From Paenibacillus soyae (GTDB lineage Bacteria > Bacillota > Bacilli > Paenibacillales > Paenibacillaceae): a stretch of DNA of 64,000 bases. Under the pieces are notes generated by a model. The model saw nothing but the letters and a program-made list of their open reading frames with translations. It did not search any database and had not been told where the DNA came from. Positions 15,822-24,280 of the stretch are shown here, in pieces. Position numbers and translations under genes: made by a program. Each line of letters opens with the position of its first letter. Within the stretch, counting starts at the first letter, position 1. Location of the stretch: NCBI RefSeq assembly GCF_024623455.1, contig NZ_JANIPJ010000018.1, positions 62,001-126,000 on the forward strand. The letters run 5' to 3'.

Positions 15822-17219
15822 TTACTTCATCTCCTTGACGGCGGGCAACCGAATGATGGCCTTGGTGCCGATTCCCGGCTCGCTTTCCAGCGAGATGTTC
15901 GCGCCGATCGCCTCCGCGATTTCCTTCGCGAGAGACAACCCGAGTCCCGCTCCGCCTGCTTTGCGACCCCTTGCTTCATCGACCCGGTAGAAGCGGTCGA
16001 ATACCTTCGGCAGCTCGTCCGCCGGGATCCCGATCCCCCGATCCTGGGTAGTAATGACGCATTCATCGCCGCGGCGCGAAACCGCAACCGTTATCTCTTG
16101 AGCGCTGTATTTTCTGGCATTGTCCATAAAAATAAACAATACCTGTCGCAGCTTATTACCGTCCGTCAGCGCCATCACAGGCTCTTGCGGAATGTGAACC
16201 TGCACTTCACGCCCATATGCTCTCCTAATTGCCTTGGCCGACTCCTCGGCTATAACGGACAGATCGGTTTCCTCCAATTCCGCGTCCCACTGCTCTTCCT
16301 GCTTGGCGAGCAGCAGCAGCTGCTCCGTCAGCTCCTTCATACGGACCGCCTCGGAGTATATCGCCTGCACCGACTCGCCGATCAGCTCGGGTTTTTCGTT
16401 GCCCCGCCTCATGATGAGCTTTGCGTAGCTCTCGATAACGGTAAGCGGCGTCTTCAGCTCATGCGACGCGTCGGACACGAATCGTTTCTGCTTCTCGAAA
16501 TTCCGCTCCAGAAGCTCGATCATTTCGTTGAACGTCTCCCCCATCTCGAACAGCTCATCCTTCGACCGTCCCTCTTGCTCGAGCTTCCGGAACCGGCCGC
16601 TTCGCCGAATTTCGCTCATCGTGTCGGTCATCGCCGTGATGGGATGCATGATAAGCTTTGCCAGCACCCTGCTGGAGATGACAACGGGCACAAGCGCGAT
16701 GATCGTAACCAGGATCAGCACAAGGCGGAGCACGGAGAGCTGGCTGAGCGTCGGCTCCAGGCTTTCCGTCAGCTGTACGTTAACGACCGCCCCGTCCGGC
16801 CAAATAATCGGCACGGAGGCATGCGCGTAGCTTCGGCCTTCGATGCGCAGACGTTTAATGGCCGCGTCTGAGGAGAACTCGGCAGCGCTTCGGCTCAGCT
16901 CCTGCTCCGACGATGAAGTGACCGCGGCTATGCTCTCCCCGCTTGCCGGGCTTTCTTCCTCCACCTTGCCTACGATGCGAGCCATTCCGTCCAGCGGAAC
17001 GTAAGCTCGCAGCAAATCGGCTGCCGGAATAGCACCGGCGGACTGCCGGATCCGTTCGGCGACCTGGACCGCTTGGGCCTCCGTCTGCTCCAGCTGGCTG
17101 TTCACCGACATCCGGCTGAACAAACCGTAGATCGATAAATTCATAAGGATCAGCAGCAGCGCAAATAAGACGGATGAATAAAAATGGATTTTGCTCGCCA
17201 GCTTTAGCTTCAGCTTCAT
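15822..17219 (-). CDS. HAMP-type sensor histidine kinase
   Basis: The protein has 465 residues. Membrane helices lie at about 10-32 and 162-185, enclosing an extracellular sensor of roughly 130 residues. A HAMP linker (about 186-240), HisKA with phospho-acceptor His near 251 (DASHELKTPLTV), and HATPase with DRGIGIPADELP and GGAGLGLSLAKEIAEAIGA follow. The start codon overlaps the stop of the regulator gene by four bases (ATGA), so the two are translated as a pair. The output is unknown but the two PepSY genes downstream are the obvious candidates. Confidence 0.93.
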   Translation of the reverse strand: MKLKLKLASKIHFYSSVLFALLLILMNLSIYGLFSRMSVNSQLEQTEAQAVQVAERIRQSAGAIPAADLLRAYVPLDGMARIVGKVEEESPASGESIAAVTSSSEQELSRSAAEFSSDAAIKRLRIEGRSYAHASVPIIWPDGAVVNVQLTESLEPTLSQLSVLRLVLILVTIIALVPVVISSRVLAKLIMHPITAMTDTMSEIRRSGRFRKLEQEGRSKDELFEMGETFNEMIELLERNFEKQKRFVSDASHELKTPLTVIESYAKLIMRRGNEKPELIGESVQAIYSEAVRMKELTEQLLLLAKQEEQWDAELEETDLSVIAEESAKAIRRAYGREVQVHIPQEPVMALTDGNKLRQVLFIFMDNARKYSAQEITVAVSRRGDECVITTQDRGIGIPADELPKVFDRFYRVDEARGRKAGGAGLGLSLAKEIAEAIGANISLESEPGIGTKAIIRLPAVKEMK

Positions 17220-17920
17220 GCGTTATCCTTCAGCACGTAGCCGACTCCGCGCACCGTATGGATCAGCTCTTGCCCGAAGCCGTGATCCACCTTTTTGCGG
17301 ACGTACCGGATATAGACATCGACGACGTTCGTGTCCCCGTAATAGTCATACCCCCACACCGCCTGCAAAATCTGATCGCGGTTCAGCACTTGACGCTTGT
17401 TGCGAAGCAAATAAACGAGCAGATCGAACTCCCTAGGCGTCAGCTCGATCGAAGCGCCTGAGCGGGATACCTCCCGCGTGCTTTCGTTCAGCTTCAAATC
17501 GGCCGCCGTAAGCCAGGCCTCCTTCTCCGCCGAGGCCTCCGCCGTTCCTCCCGCCGGACGCAGACGAAGCGCCGCGCGGATCCGAGCCAGCAGCTCTTCA
17601 ATCTGGAACGGCTTCGTGATATAGTCGTTCGCTCCTTGATCGAGGCCCGCCACCTTGTCTTCTACGGAGCCTTTGGCGGTCAACAGAATCACGGGCGTAT
17701 CCGCGTCGGATTGTCGTATGCGCCGTAGCAGCTCGAAGCCGCTCATCCCCGGCAGCATGACGTCCAGCAGCACCAAATGCCAATCGCCCGCGCGGAACTT
17801 CTCGAGCGCCTCGACGCCGTTGCCCGCTTTCCCGACCCGATAGCCCTCGCATTCCAGCTCGATTTCCAGCAATCTTGCGATTTTTTCTTCGTCTTCCACG
17901 ATGAGAATCGACGCGCTCAT
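17216..17920 (-). CDS. OmpR/PhoB-type response regulator
   Basis: The protein has 234 residues, starting at ATG 17920 (MSASILIVEDEE); a longer frame exists but adds no receiver sequence. The receiver domain has acidic residues at 9-11, the phosphorylated Asp near 52 (LVLLDVMLPGMSG) and Lys near 101. A winged helix follows from about 135 (ELTPREFDLLVYLLRNKRQV, then DTNVVDVYIRYVRKK). It overlaps its kinase gene by four bases. Upstream lie about 300 bp of tandem repeats and the terminator of the oppositely placed, same-strand siderophore gene. Confidence 0.93.
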   Translation of the reverse strand: MSASILIVEDEEKIARLLEIELECEGYRVGKAGNGVEALEKFRAGDWHLVLLDVMLPGMSGFELLRRIRQSDADTPVILLTAKGSVEDKVAGLDQGANDYITKPFQIEELLARIRAALRLRPAGGTAEASAEKEAWLTAADLKLNESTREVSRSGASIELTPREFDLLVYLLRNKRQVLNRDQILQAVWGYDYYGDTNVVDVYIRYVRKKVDHGFGQELIHTVRGVGYVLKDNA

Positions 17921-18025
17921 GGTTCCCCATCCGCTCCTTCCCTTTGCAGCTATCGTACCATATTTCCTCGGGGGCATCGCAAGGAAGCGTGCAAGGGCAA
18001 AGCTTCAGCGATTGTCCTTTCTCGA

Positions 18026-18150
18026 ACCTCTATCGCCTCCAAAGCCGCGCCTCCCACACATTTAAGCACCTCTCGCACCTCTATTTCCTCCGAAACCGCA
18101 CCTCCCACACATTTAAACGCCTCTCGCACCTCTATTTCCTCCGGAACTGC
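18026..18150. repeat. 51-bp tandem array, locus 1
   Basis: Units start with ACCTCTAT at 18026, 18077 and 18128 (third partial). Each contains CCTCCCACACATTTAA. It fills the 17921-18165 gap between the response regulator and the siderophore-binding gene. Because 51 is a multiple of three, short frames through it are periodic; I see no ribosome binding site for them. Confidence 0.8.
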
Positions 18151-18163
18151 ACTTCCACCATAT

Positions 18164-18209
18164 GAAAAAACGGCGGCCCTCCCGAATTCGATCGGGATGC
18201 GGCCGCCGC
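18164..18209 (-). terminator. Terminator of the siderophore-binding lipoprotein gene
   Basis: Minus-strand stem CGGCGGCC / GGCCGCCG with an inner CCCGA / TCGGG helix, followed by TTTTTT. Confidence 0.85.
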
Positions 18210-18228
18210 TTCCAATTGTTTATTCGAT

Positions 18229-19239
18229 TTACTTCACGATGCTTGCCAGCACGTCGTCGATCATCTGGGAGTTTGCAATTGGACCGGTGTACAGCCAGCT
18301 TTTTTCCCGGCCGAACTCATAGACTTGACCGTTCTTCACGGCTGGAATGCTTCCCCATACCGGATCTTTAAGCGCTTCGGATCCAGCATCTACATCGCTG
18401 TTGATCAAGAAAATATGGTCGGCGTCCAGCTGAGCAAGTTCCTCAAGCGAAATCGCGTTCCAGTTCGCCTCGGAAGCCGCCGAGATTTTCTTCACAGTTT
18501 CGGGAACGGCCAAACCAAGATCCCTGTACAAGACCGCGCCGCTCGATACCGAATCGCTGACGATGAAGAACGAACCTCCAACGAGCCAGATCGCGGCCGC
18601 GGATTCTCCGTTTACTTTACTTTGCAGCGTTGTCTTCGCTTCGGCCGCTTTGGTCTCGTAGTCGTCCAAAATGCCCTGCGCCTGCTCGGTTTTACCCAGC
18701 ACTTCGCCGATTTTCAGAAGAGCTTTGCGCCAATCGTTGTTCACTTCGTCGCCAAGCACGAATGTCGGCGCGATTTGCGAATATTGATTGTATTTGTCGC
18801 CTTCAACCGAGCTGGCACTGCCGATAATAAGAAGATCCGGTCCGAAGCTAAGCACCGCTTCGTATGGAAGATCGTAAGCGATCGTTGGCGTGTCGCCCAG
18901 CTTGTCCTGCAAATAAGCCTGCGTGCCGTTCGTAACCGACCATTGCGCAGCCGGGATAACGTCCAGCGCCACCAGGTAATCTTCCAGATAGGAAGCGATG
19001 ATGCGTTTCGGCTCGGCCGGAATCGTCACTTCGTGTCCCAGGCCATCCGTGAGCTTCCGTTCCGTCGGCTCTTCGGACGGTGCCGGAGTGGCGCTCTCTG
19101 TTGCAGGCGACTCCGATGCCGCGCCTTGATTCTCCGATTGATTGCCGTTGTTATTTGCGCCGCAAGCGGCTAGAAGCATGGCCAGAAGCATCATGCTGAT
19201 TAATCCGGACATTCTGATTTTGTTGCGTTTCGCGTTCAA
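18229..19239 (-). CDS. Iron-siderophore ABC transporter substrate-binding lipoprotein
   Basis: The protein has 336 residues. The signal peptide ends in the lipobox LLAACGAN (Cys near 27). After a Ser/Thr/Pro/Glu-rich linker comes a periplasmic-binding-protein fold of the FhuD/BtuF cluster (LTDGLGHEVTIPAEPKRIIAS is the typical opening; residues about 65-330). The gene is monocistronic: no permease or ATPase lies next to it, so it must work with components encoded elsewhere. A Fur box overlapping a consensus promoter (19301-19329) supports iron-responsive repression. Confidence 0.92.
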   Translation of the reverse strand: MNAKRNKIRMSGLISMMLLAMLLAACGANNNGNQSENQGAASESPATESATPAPSEEPTERKLTDGLGHEVTIPAEPKRIIASYLEDYLVALDVIPAAQWSVTNGTQAYLQDKLGDTPTIAYDLPYEAVLSFGPDLLIIGSASSVEGDKYNQYSQIAPTFVLGDEVNNDWRKALLKIGEVLGKTEQAQGILDDYETKAAEAKTTLQSKVNGESAAAIWLVGGSFFIVSDSVSSGAVLYRDLGLAVPETVKKISAASEANWNAISLEELAQLDADHIFLINSDVDAGSEALKDPVWGSIPAVKNGQVYEFGREKSWLYTGPIANSQMIDDVLASIVK

Positions 19240-19300
19240 TGTGAACTCCCCTTAGTTTGCGTGTCTCGATAGGCGTGGTTCGCTTTGTCCGAGCCACTCA

Positions 19301-19329
19301 ATGATAACAATTCTCATTTACATTGTCAA
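19301..19329 (-). promoter_or_regulatory. Promoter with overlapping Fur box
   Basis: Minus-strand -35 TTGACA (19329-19324), 17-bp spacer and -10 TATCAT (19306-19301). A Fur-type 7-1-7 box TGATAACAATTCTCA at 19302-19316 (13 of 15 matches to TGATAATNATTATCA) covers the -10 and part of the spacer. Iron-loaded Fur should block it. Confidence 0.8.
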
Positions 19330-19426
19330 CCAAGTAAATTAGAGTTGCCATCTCCGTCTAAGCCAAGTCTCGCTTTCATGAATATGCTGAATTAGATTCG
19401 CATATCGGCTTCAAGGGGGCCCCGGC

Positions 19427-20455
19427 ATGGACATTTGGAAGGAGCATTATGAACAACTTATCTTCCTGCAGGACCGCGCCATCGGGTTCAAGGCCGTCAT
19501 CGCGGTTCATCACACGAAGCTCGGCCCCGCGCTCGGCGGCTGCCGGATGATGCATTACGCAAGCGAAGAGGAAGCCGTCCAGGACGCGCTTCGGCTTGCC
19601 CGCGGCATGACGTACAAGTCGGCGCTCGCCGGCATTCCGTACGGGGGAGGCAAAGCCGTCATGCTGGAGCAGCCTGGAGCGGCGGTCCATCGGGAGGTAC
19701 TGTTCCGCACGCTCGGGAGGCAGCTTCAGAAGCTGAACGGGTTATATATTACGGGGCTTGATCTAGGCTCCACGGTTCAGGATATGGATTTCGTGCGCCA
19801 TGAGACCACTTACGTGACGGATACGACAGGCTCGCTCGGAGCGGAGGGCGAGCTGACGGCGACGATGACGGCATACGGCGTATTCCTCGGCATTCAGGCC
19901 TCGCTGAAACGAGCATATGGTTCGGAGTCGCCGAAGAATCGGGTTGTTGCCGTGCAAGGACTGGGAAAGGTCGGCTATAAGCTATGCCGCTACTTGAACG
20001 AGGCGGGCGCCAAGCTAATTGTGTCCGACATCGACGCGGACCGCGTACGCCGAGCCGCCGCGGAGTTTGCGGCCGTTCCGTGCGCGCCGGACGCGATCCA
20101 CTCTGCTCCTTGCGACGTCTTCGCGCCGTGCGCGCTGGGAGGCATTCTGAACGAGCATTCGATCCCGATGCTCGATTGCGCCATCGTGGCGGGAGCGGCC
20201 AACAACCAGCTGGCGTCGCCCGAGGATGGCGAACGGCTTCACCGCCGGGGCATCCTCTTCGCGCCGGACTATGCCATCAACGCCGGAGGCATCATCGTAA
20301 CGGCTGCCGAGCTCGAAGGCGCCGACGCCGCTAAGGCGAAGCGCGACACGGAGCGTATCTACGGCAGCCTGGAGCGCGTCTTCGCCGAAGCAGACTCGAT
20401 TGGCCTGTCGACCGCCGCGGCCGCCGACAAAATAACGGAAGAGCTGCTTGGTTAG
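19427..20455 (+). CDS. Leucine/phenylalanine/valine-type amino-acid dehydrogenase
   Basis: The protein has 342 residues. GPALGGCRM (about 33-41) and GMTYKSALAGIPYGGGKAV (about 64-82) carry the substrate and catalytic lysines of the Glu/Leu/Phe/Val dehydrogenase family, and GLGKVGYKLC near 180 is the NAD-binding loop. These enzymes oxidatively deaminate branched-chain or aromatic amino acids to 2-oxo acids with NAD. Exact specificity cannot be fixed by eye. No branched-chain keto-acid dehydrogenase genes are adjacent, in contrast to many bkd operons. A long hairpin overlaps the last codons and serves as terminator. Confidence 0.9.
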   Translation: MDIWKEHYEQLIFLQDRAIGFKAVIAVHHTKLGPALGGCRMMHYASEEEAVQDALRLARGMTYKSALAGIPYGGGKAVMLEQPGAAVHREVLFRTLGRQLQKLNGLYITGLDLGSTVQDMDFVRHETTYVTDTTGSLGAEGELTATMTAYGVFLGIQASLKRAYGSESPKNRVVAVQGLGKVGYKLCRYLNEAGAKLIVSDIDADRVRRAAAEFAAVPCAPDAIHSAPCDVFAPCALGGILNEHSIPMLDCAIVAGAANNQLASPEDGERLHRRGILFAPDYAINAGGIIVTAAELEGADAAKAKRDTERIYGSLERVFAEADSIGLSTAAAADKITEELLG

Positions 20456-20471
20456 CAGCTCTTCCGTTATT
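20431..20471 (+). terminator. Terminator embedded in the 3' end of the dehydrogenase gene
   Basis: Perfect 17-bp stem: AATAACGGAAGAGCTGC pairs with its complement across a 7-nt loop. The left arm encodes the last residues, and the stop codon lies in the loop region. Confidence 0.8.
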
Positions 20472-20472
20472 T

Positions 20473-20715
20473 CTAGGATCCTCTTCTTTGTGACCAAAGC
20501 CATGCAATCGCCATACATACAGCAAATACGATCGCGGAAGCAAACGCATAGGAGCCGAGGCTCCAGCTGCCCCATGACGCCGTAACCACACCCGTGACCG
20601 ATCCGTCAGCATGAACGGTCTGTTCCGATGAGGCGGGCGCATGGTTGATCAGCCGCATCAGGATGGCCGGCGTTACGGCTGCAACCGCAAGAGAGGACAA
20701 TATTCGCTTGAGCAT
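20473..20715 (-). CDS. Small hypothetical membrane protein
   Basis: The frame encodes 80 residues with two hydrophobic segments (about 5-22 and 52-72) joined by a polar, Ser/Thr-rich loop, and a basic C-terminus (SQRRGS). It has no recognised family. It stands seven bases downstream of the esterase gene on the same strand, so it is probably co-transcribed with it. The hydrophobic pattern and close spacing support a real gene. Confidence 0.6.
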   Translation of the reverse strand: MLKRILSSLAVAAVTPAILMRLINHAPASSEQTVHADGSVTGVVTASWGSWSLGSYAFASAIVFAVCMAIAWLWSQRRGS

Positions 20716-20722
20716 CCCGCTC

Positions 20723-21682
20723 CTAGTCGTTCAGGAAGAACTGGATCGTCTTGTCCGAGGAGCCCGGCAGATGCTCGTGCCCGAAGTCCGGATAGATGAC
20801 CAGCTCCTTCGGCGCCGTCATCTTGTTGTAAGCCGCGAACTGCGTCGACGGCGGGCATACCGTATCCATCAGCCCGACGAACATCAGCACCTTGCCCCGA
20901 ATCCGGTCCGCCAAATATTGAAGATCGATGTAGCCCAGCTTCTCGAAAATTTCGTCTTCGCGCTCATGCAGCGGATCGAAATGACGGAAGAACGTGCGAA
21001 GCTCCTGATAAGCGTCCTTCGCCAAATCCATCTCCCACGTCCGCTTGTAATCGCACAGGAACGGGAAGACCGGTGCCAGCTTCTTCACGCGGGGCTCGAG
21101 CGCCGCGCAGGCGATCGTCAGCGCCCCGCCCTGCGAGCCTCCCGCCGCGTAGACGCGCTCCGGGTCGACCTCCGGCAGCGTCATGGCGATGCCCGCAAGC
21201 TGCGCCGTGTCGAGAAAAATATGCCGGAATAACAGGTTGTCCGGATGGTCGTTCAGACCGCGGATAATGTGGCCGTTATGCGTCGTTCCTTTGACGCCGC
21301 CGACGTCCTCGGAGCTTCCGCCTTGCCCGCGGCAATCCATCGCCAGGATGGAATAGCCGAGCGATGTATAGATCAGCTTGTCATGCCAGTCGCCAGCGTT
21401 CCCCGTATAGCCGTGGAATTGCACGACCGCCGGATGCGGTCCTTGCGCGTTCCGCGGCCGAGCGTATTTCGCGTGGATACGGGCGCCTCGAACGCCTGTG
21501 AAATAGAGGTCGAAGCATTCTGCCTGAGGCGTCTGGAACGCGCTTGGCACCAGCTCCACTTGCGCGTCCACGGCGCGCAGCTCGGCCAGCGCGCGGTCCC
21601 AGTAGGCATCGAAATCCGCGGGACGCGGATTGCGGCCCTGGTATTCTTTCAGCTTATCAAGCGGCATATCAACTAACGGCAT
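20723..21682 (-). CDS. Acetyl xylan esterase / cephalosporin-C deacetylase (CE7) family hydrolase
   Basis: The protein has 319 residues from ATG 21682, which follows GAAGGAGAG at good spacing; a TTG two codons upstream is less likely. The family opening MPLVDMPLDKLKEYQGRNP is present, as are GYTGNAGDW, RGQGGSSED and the nucleophile motif GGSQGGALT near residue 185; the His is in DFGHEHLP near the end. CE7 enzymes are cytoplasmic and remove acetyl groups from xylo-oligosaccharides and cephalosporin C. A small membrane protein gene follows seven bases later. Confidence 0.92.
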   Translation of the reverse strand: MPLVDMPLDKLKEYQGRNPRPADFDAYWDRALAELRAVDAQVELVPSAFQTPQAECFDLYFTGVRGARIHAKYARPRNAQGPHPAVVQFHGYTGNAGDWHDKLIYTSLGYSILAMDCRGQGGSSEDVGGVKGTTHNGHIIRGLNDHPDNLLFRHIFLDTAQLAGIAMTLPEVDPERVYAAGGSQGGALTIACAALEPRVKKLAPVFPFLCDYKRTWEMDLAKDAYQELRTFFRHFDPLHEREDEIFEKLGYIDLQYLADRIRGKVLMFVGLMDTVCPPSTQFAAYNKMTAPKELVIYPDFGHEHLPGSSDKTIQFFLND

Positions 21683-21766
21683 GAACAACTCTCCTTCGGA
21701 ATCGATATAGGATTAGATAAGATGATTTCATTTTAGTTCGCGCTTCTTTATTTTCATAGAGTAGAA

Positions 21767-22516
21767 TTACGCCGTTCCAAGCACGCTGCGAATACCCGCC
21801 GCCGGATCCTCCGCCGGGAAATATTCCAGTCCCACATACCCTTCGTAGCCCGTCTCCTCGATAACGTCGAATATGCGGGCGTAATCGATCTCCCCGATAT
21901 GCAGCTCGTGCCGGCCGGGATGTCCCGCCGCATGGAAGTGGCCGATACTGCCGATATGCTCGCGGATCGCCTCGATGACTTCGCCTTCGGTAATGTACTG
22001 ATGGTAGATGTCGAACAGAAGCTTCACGGATGGATGGCCGACATCCCGGATAACCGAGAAGGCCTCGTCCGTGCGCGACAAGAAATAACCGGCATGGTCG
22101 ACCTTAATGTTGAGCGGCTCGAGCAGCAGCGTCATGCCGGCTTCCTCTGCCAGCGGCGCGGCCGCCTTCAATCCGTCTACGACCGAACGATATTGCTCCT
22201 CTCTCGGGGCGTCCAGCTCGTTGCCGGTCGTCGTCAATATGCGGCTGCAGCCAAGCTGCTTCGCAACCTCGATCGTCTCCTGTATCCCCTCCAAATACTC
22301 GTTCCGGCAAGCCGGATCGACCAGGTTGTTGAATTTCGTCACCAGCGTCGTCAGCGTCATGCCGAGCTCTTCCTTCGCCCTGCGGATGCCGTCCAGGTCC
22401 TTATTCGTCCAATTCCAGAACTCGAAGGCTTCGGCACCCGCCTCATGGATAGCCCGGATGGCTTCCGCCGAAGGCTTGCCGTTGTACAGAGCGTCGATGC
22501 AAATCGAAAATTTCAC
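21767..22516 (-). CDS. Hydroxypyruvate-isomerase-like TIM-barrel sugar isomerase/epimerase
   Basis: The protein has 249 residues, one AP_endonuc_2-type TIM barrel. Metal ligands are visible in order: Glu in LLLEPLN, Asp in LLFDIYHQ, His in HFHAAGHPGRHEL and Glu in GLEYFP. This pattern fits the Hyi/IolI-like branch that isomerises hydroxypyruvate or related keto sugars. The exact substrate is not readable. It precedes the CE7 esterase gene on the same strand with an 84-bp gap. A cre-like box lies about 94 bp upstream of the start. Confidence 0.88.
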   Translation of the reverse strand: MKFSICIDALYNGKPSAEAIRAIHEAGAEAFEFWNWTNKDLDGIRRAKEELGMTLTTLVTKFNNLVDPACRNEYLEGIQETIEVAKQLGCSRILTTTGNELDAPREEQYRSVVDGLKAAAPLAEEAGMTLLLEPLNIKVDHAGYFLSRTDEAFSVIRDVGHPSVKLLFDIYHQYITEGEVIEAIREHIGSIGHFHAAGHPGRHELHIGEIDYARIFDVIEETGYEGYVGLEYFPAEDPAAGIRSVLGTA

Positions 22517-22609
22517 GACCTTCCCCCTCCTTGCGTCAATCGATTCATCCGCCTATGGCCAGATAAGAGTTACTATAGCATGAGTCACCTTGCAGCTCTA
22601 GCCTATTAT

Positions 22610-22623
22610 TTAAATCGCTTTCA
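22610..22623 (-). promoter_or_regulatory. cre-like box upstream of the TIM-barrel isomerase gene
   Basis: The minus strand reads TGAAAGCGATTTAA, matching the catabolite-responsive consensus TGWNANCGNTNWCA except at position 13 (A for C). Position upstream of a likely promoter (TATAGT near 22572) fits CcpA control, but it is not proof. Confidence 0.5.
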
Positions 22624-22695
22624 AAAAACGAGAGAGTCCACAGCAAACCTCCAAGTGGCATGTCCAGCCTCCTCTCGCCGAATAGCAGGCAGGCC

Positions 22696-22883
22696 GAACG
22701 GAACGGAGAGACTCTATTTCGGATAAATCAGCCCTTTTTTCAATGCTAACGGAACGGAGCGCCGTTATTTGCCCGTTTCCCTGTTGATTTCACTCAAAAT
22801 GAAGGGAATAAGGGCGCTCCGTTCCGCTAGATCCTCACAGGGCCCATTTTTCGGCGAATAACGTCTCTCCGTTCCGTTAGCGT
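22696..22883. repeat. Dispersed palindromic element, copy 2
   Basis: It has the same four-arm order as 14775-15000: ACGGAACGGAGAG, GCTAACGGAACGGAGCGCC with TTATTTGCCCGTTT, then GGAATAAGGGCGCTCC with GTTCCGCTAG, and ACGTCTCTCCGTTCCG. Outer arms pair with each other and so do inner arms. The rest of the gap 22517-23071 holds the isomerase promoter and the terminator at 22974. Confidence 0.75.
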
Positions 22884-22973
22884 CTGCGCTGCCCTCCCGA
22901 TGCCGGATACGTATACCCCTATTCAAAACGAACACACCCTGAATCGCGCGCCCTCCCTCAATGCCTGCCTACA

Positions 22974-23006
22974 AAATAAGACATCCGCTCCATAAAGGAG
23001 CAGATG
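22974..23006 (-). terminator. Probable terminator of the ROK kinase gene
   Basis: Minus-strand stem CATCTGCTCC-TTTAT-GGAGCGGATG with one mismatch, followed by TCTTATTTTG. Confidence 0.6.
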
Positions 23007-23071
23007 CCTTTGTTCAAACTGCCTGCAAAATGAATCGGCCTCAGCCACCACAATGGCCGTTGGTCTCAGCC

Positions 23072-23950
23072 CTACCCTGCCGCGGCCCTGATCGCAAGCG
23101 CAAGCGCGCCGCTTAAGCCGGCTTTGTCGCCGAGGCCTGGACTCACGATGTAATCGTCGATTTTCTCCAGCAGAGCGGAATGGTAGACGTAGCCGTTCAA
23201 CAGACGCTGCACCTCCGCGCGAATGAGCGGGAACAAATGCGCCTGGTTCATGACGCCCCCGCCGAGAATGATCTTCTCCGGCGAGAGGATGAGAATGTAG
23301 TTCGCAAGAGCTTGCGCCACATAGTAGCTCTGGAAGCGCCACGCGTCATGTCCGGCATCCAGCTCGTAAGCCTTCTTGCCCCAGCGTTTCTCCACCGCGG
23401 GTCCTGCCGCCAGCCCCTCCAGGCAATCCGAGTGGAACGGGCAGGCCCCCGCAAAATCATCCTCTGGATGACGTCGGACCGCGATATGCCCCATCTCCGG
23501 ATGCGTCAGGCCGTGGACCAGCTTGCCCTCTACGACCGCTCCTCCGCCGATACCCGTGCCGATCGTCAGGTACAAGCAGCTGGACAAGCCTTTGGCGGCG
23601 CCCCACACCGTCTCGCCCAGCGCCGCGGCATTCACGTCCGTATCGAAGCCGATCGGCAAGTCGAGATGCCCCTTCACATAACCAATAAGATCATAGCCGC
23701 TCCAATGGGGCTTCGGCGTCTTCGTCACCGAGCCGTATGTCTCGCTGGCGGGATTCACGTCGATGGGACCGAACGTTCCGATGCCGATCGCTTCGATTCC
23801 CTTGCCGGCGAAATAAGCCATCGCCTCGCCAAGCGTCTCTTCCGGCGTAGTCGTTGGAATGGAAATCGATTCGAGGATGGTGCCTTCCTCCGTGCCGATG
23901 CCGCAAATAAATTTCGTGCCCCCGCCTTCAATTGCTCCGTATCGTTTCAT
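23072..23950 (-). CDS. ROK-family fructokinase
   Basis: The protein has 292 residues. AIEGGGTKFICGIG (about 5-18) is the phosphate-binding loop, GTFGPIDVN and DTDVNAAALGE the sugar site with the catalytic Asp, GTGIGGG the second ATP loop, and HPEMGH...CPFHSDCLEGLAAGPA the His/Cys zinc motif. This form is typical of ROK fructokinases (GmuE/ScrK group), which make fructose 6-phosphate. It lies downstream of the GH32 gene on the same strand, and would use the fructose released by it. A MITE-like element separates the two genes. Confidence 0.9.
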   Translation of the reverse strand: MKRYGAIEGGGTKFICGIGTEEGTILESISIPTTTPEETLGEAMAYFAGKGIEAIGIGTFGPIDVNPASETYGSVTKTPKPHWSGYDLIGYVKGHLDLPIGFDTDVNAAALGETVWGAAKGLSSCLYLTIGTGIGGGAVVEGKLVHGLTHPEMGHIAVRRHPEDDFAGACPFHSDCLEGLAAGPAVEKRWGKKAYELDAGHDAWRFQSYYVAQALANYILILSPEKIILGGGVMNQAHLFPLIRAEVQRLLNGYVYHSALLEKIDDYIVSPGLGDKAGLSGALALAIRAAAG

Positions 23951-23987
23951 CCTCTTTACCCTCGCATTCTTCTGCCATTTTCCTTAT

Positions 23988-24276
23988 AGAGGTTGTTCAA
24001 AAAGTCCGCTTTTGATCACGAGGTATACCAGGAGGCAGATTCGACATCGAATATTGAATTCAGCCGGAACAAGCGTATGCTTACGAAGTATGTTTCCTCC
24101 GGAAACATTGCAGGTGCTCACGTAGCCTTCACTAAGCGGATGCTTACGAGGTCGTTTTCTCCGAAAACGTGGACCGCTCCTCATTTCCTAGCTTCATTCA
24201 ATCTTCTGCAGCGTTTTGAAAAAACGCATCATCGGAAGCATCTGCTATTGTGCTGAAAACCGAACTTTTTGAACTC
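23988..24276. mobile_element. MITE-like non-coding element
   Basis: The ends form imperfect terminal inverted repeats: GTTCAAAAAGTCCG at the left (about 23994) and CGAACTTTTTGAAC at the right (about 24260-24275). Inside are hairpins TGTTTC-CTCCG-GAAACA and CGTTTTC-TCC-GAAAACG, each preceded by ATGCTTACGA(A/G)GT, and a third, GCGTTTT-GA-AAAAACGC. There is no transposase gene. It fills the whole gap between the ROK kinase and GH32 genes. I recall similar sequences in other Paenibacillus genomes, but this is from memory. Confidence 0.65.
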
Positions 24277-24280
24277 GCAA

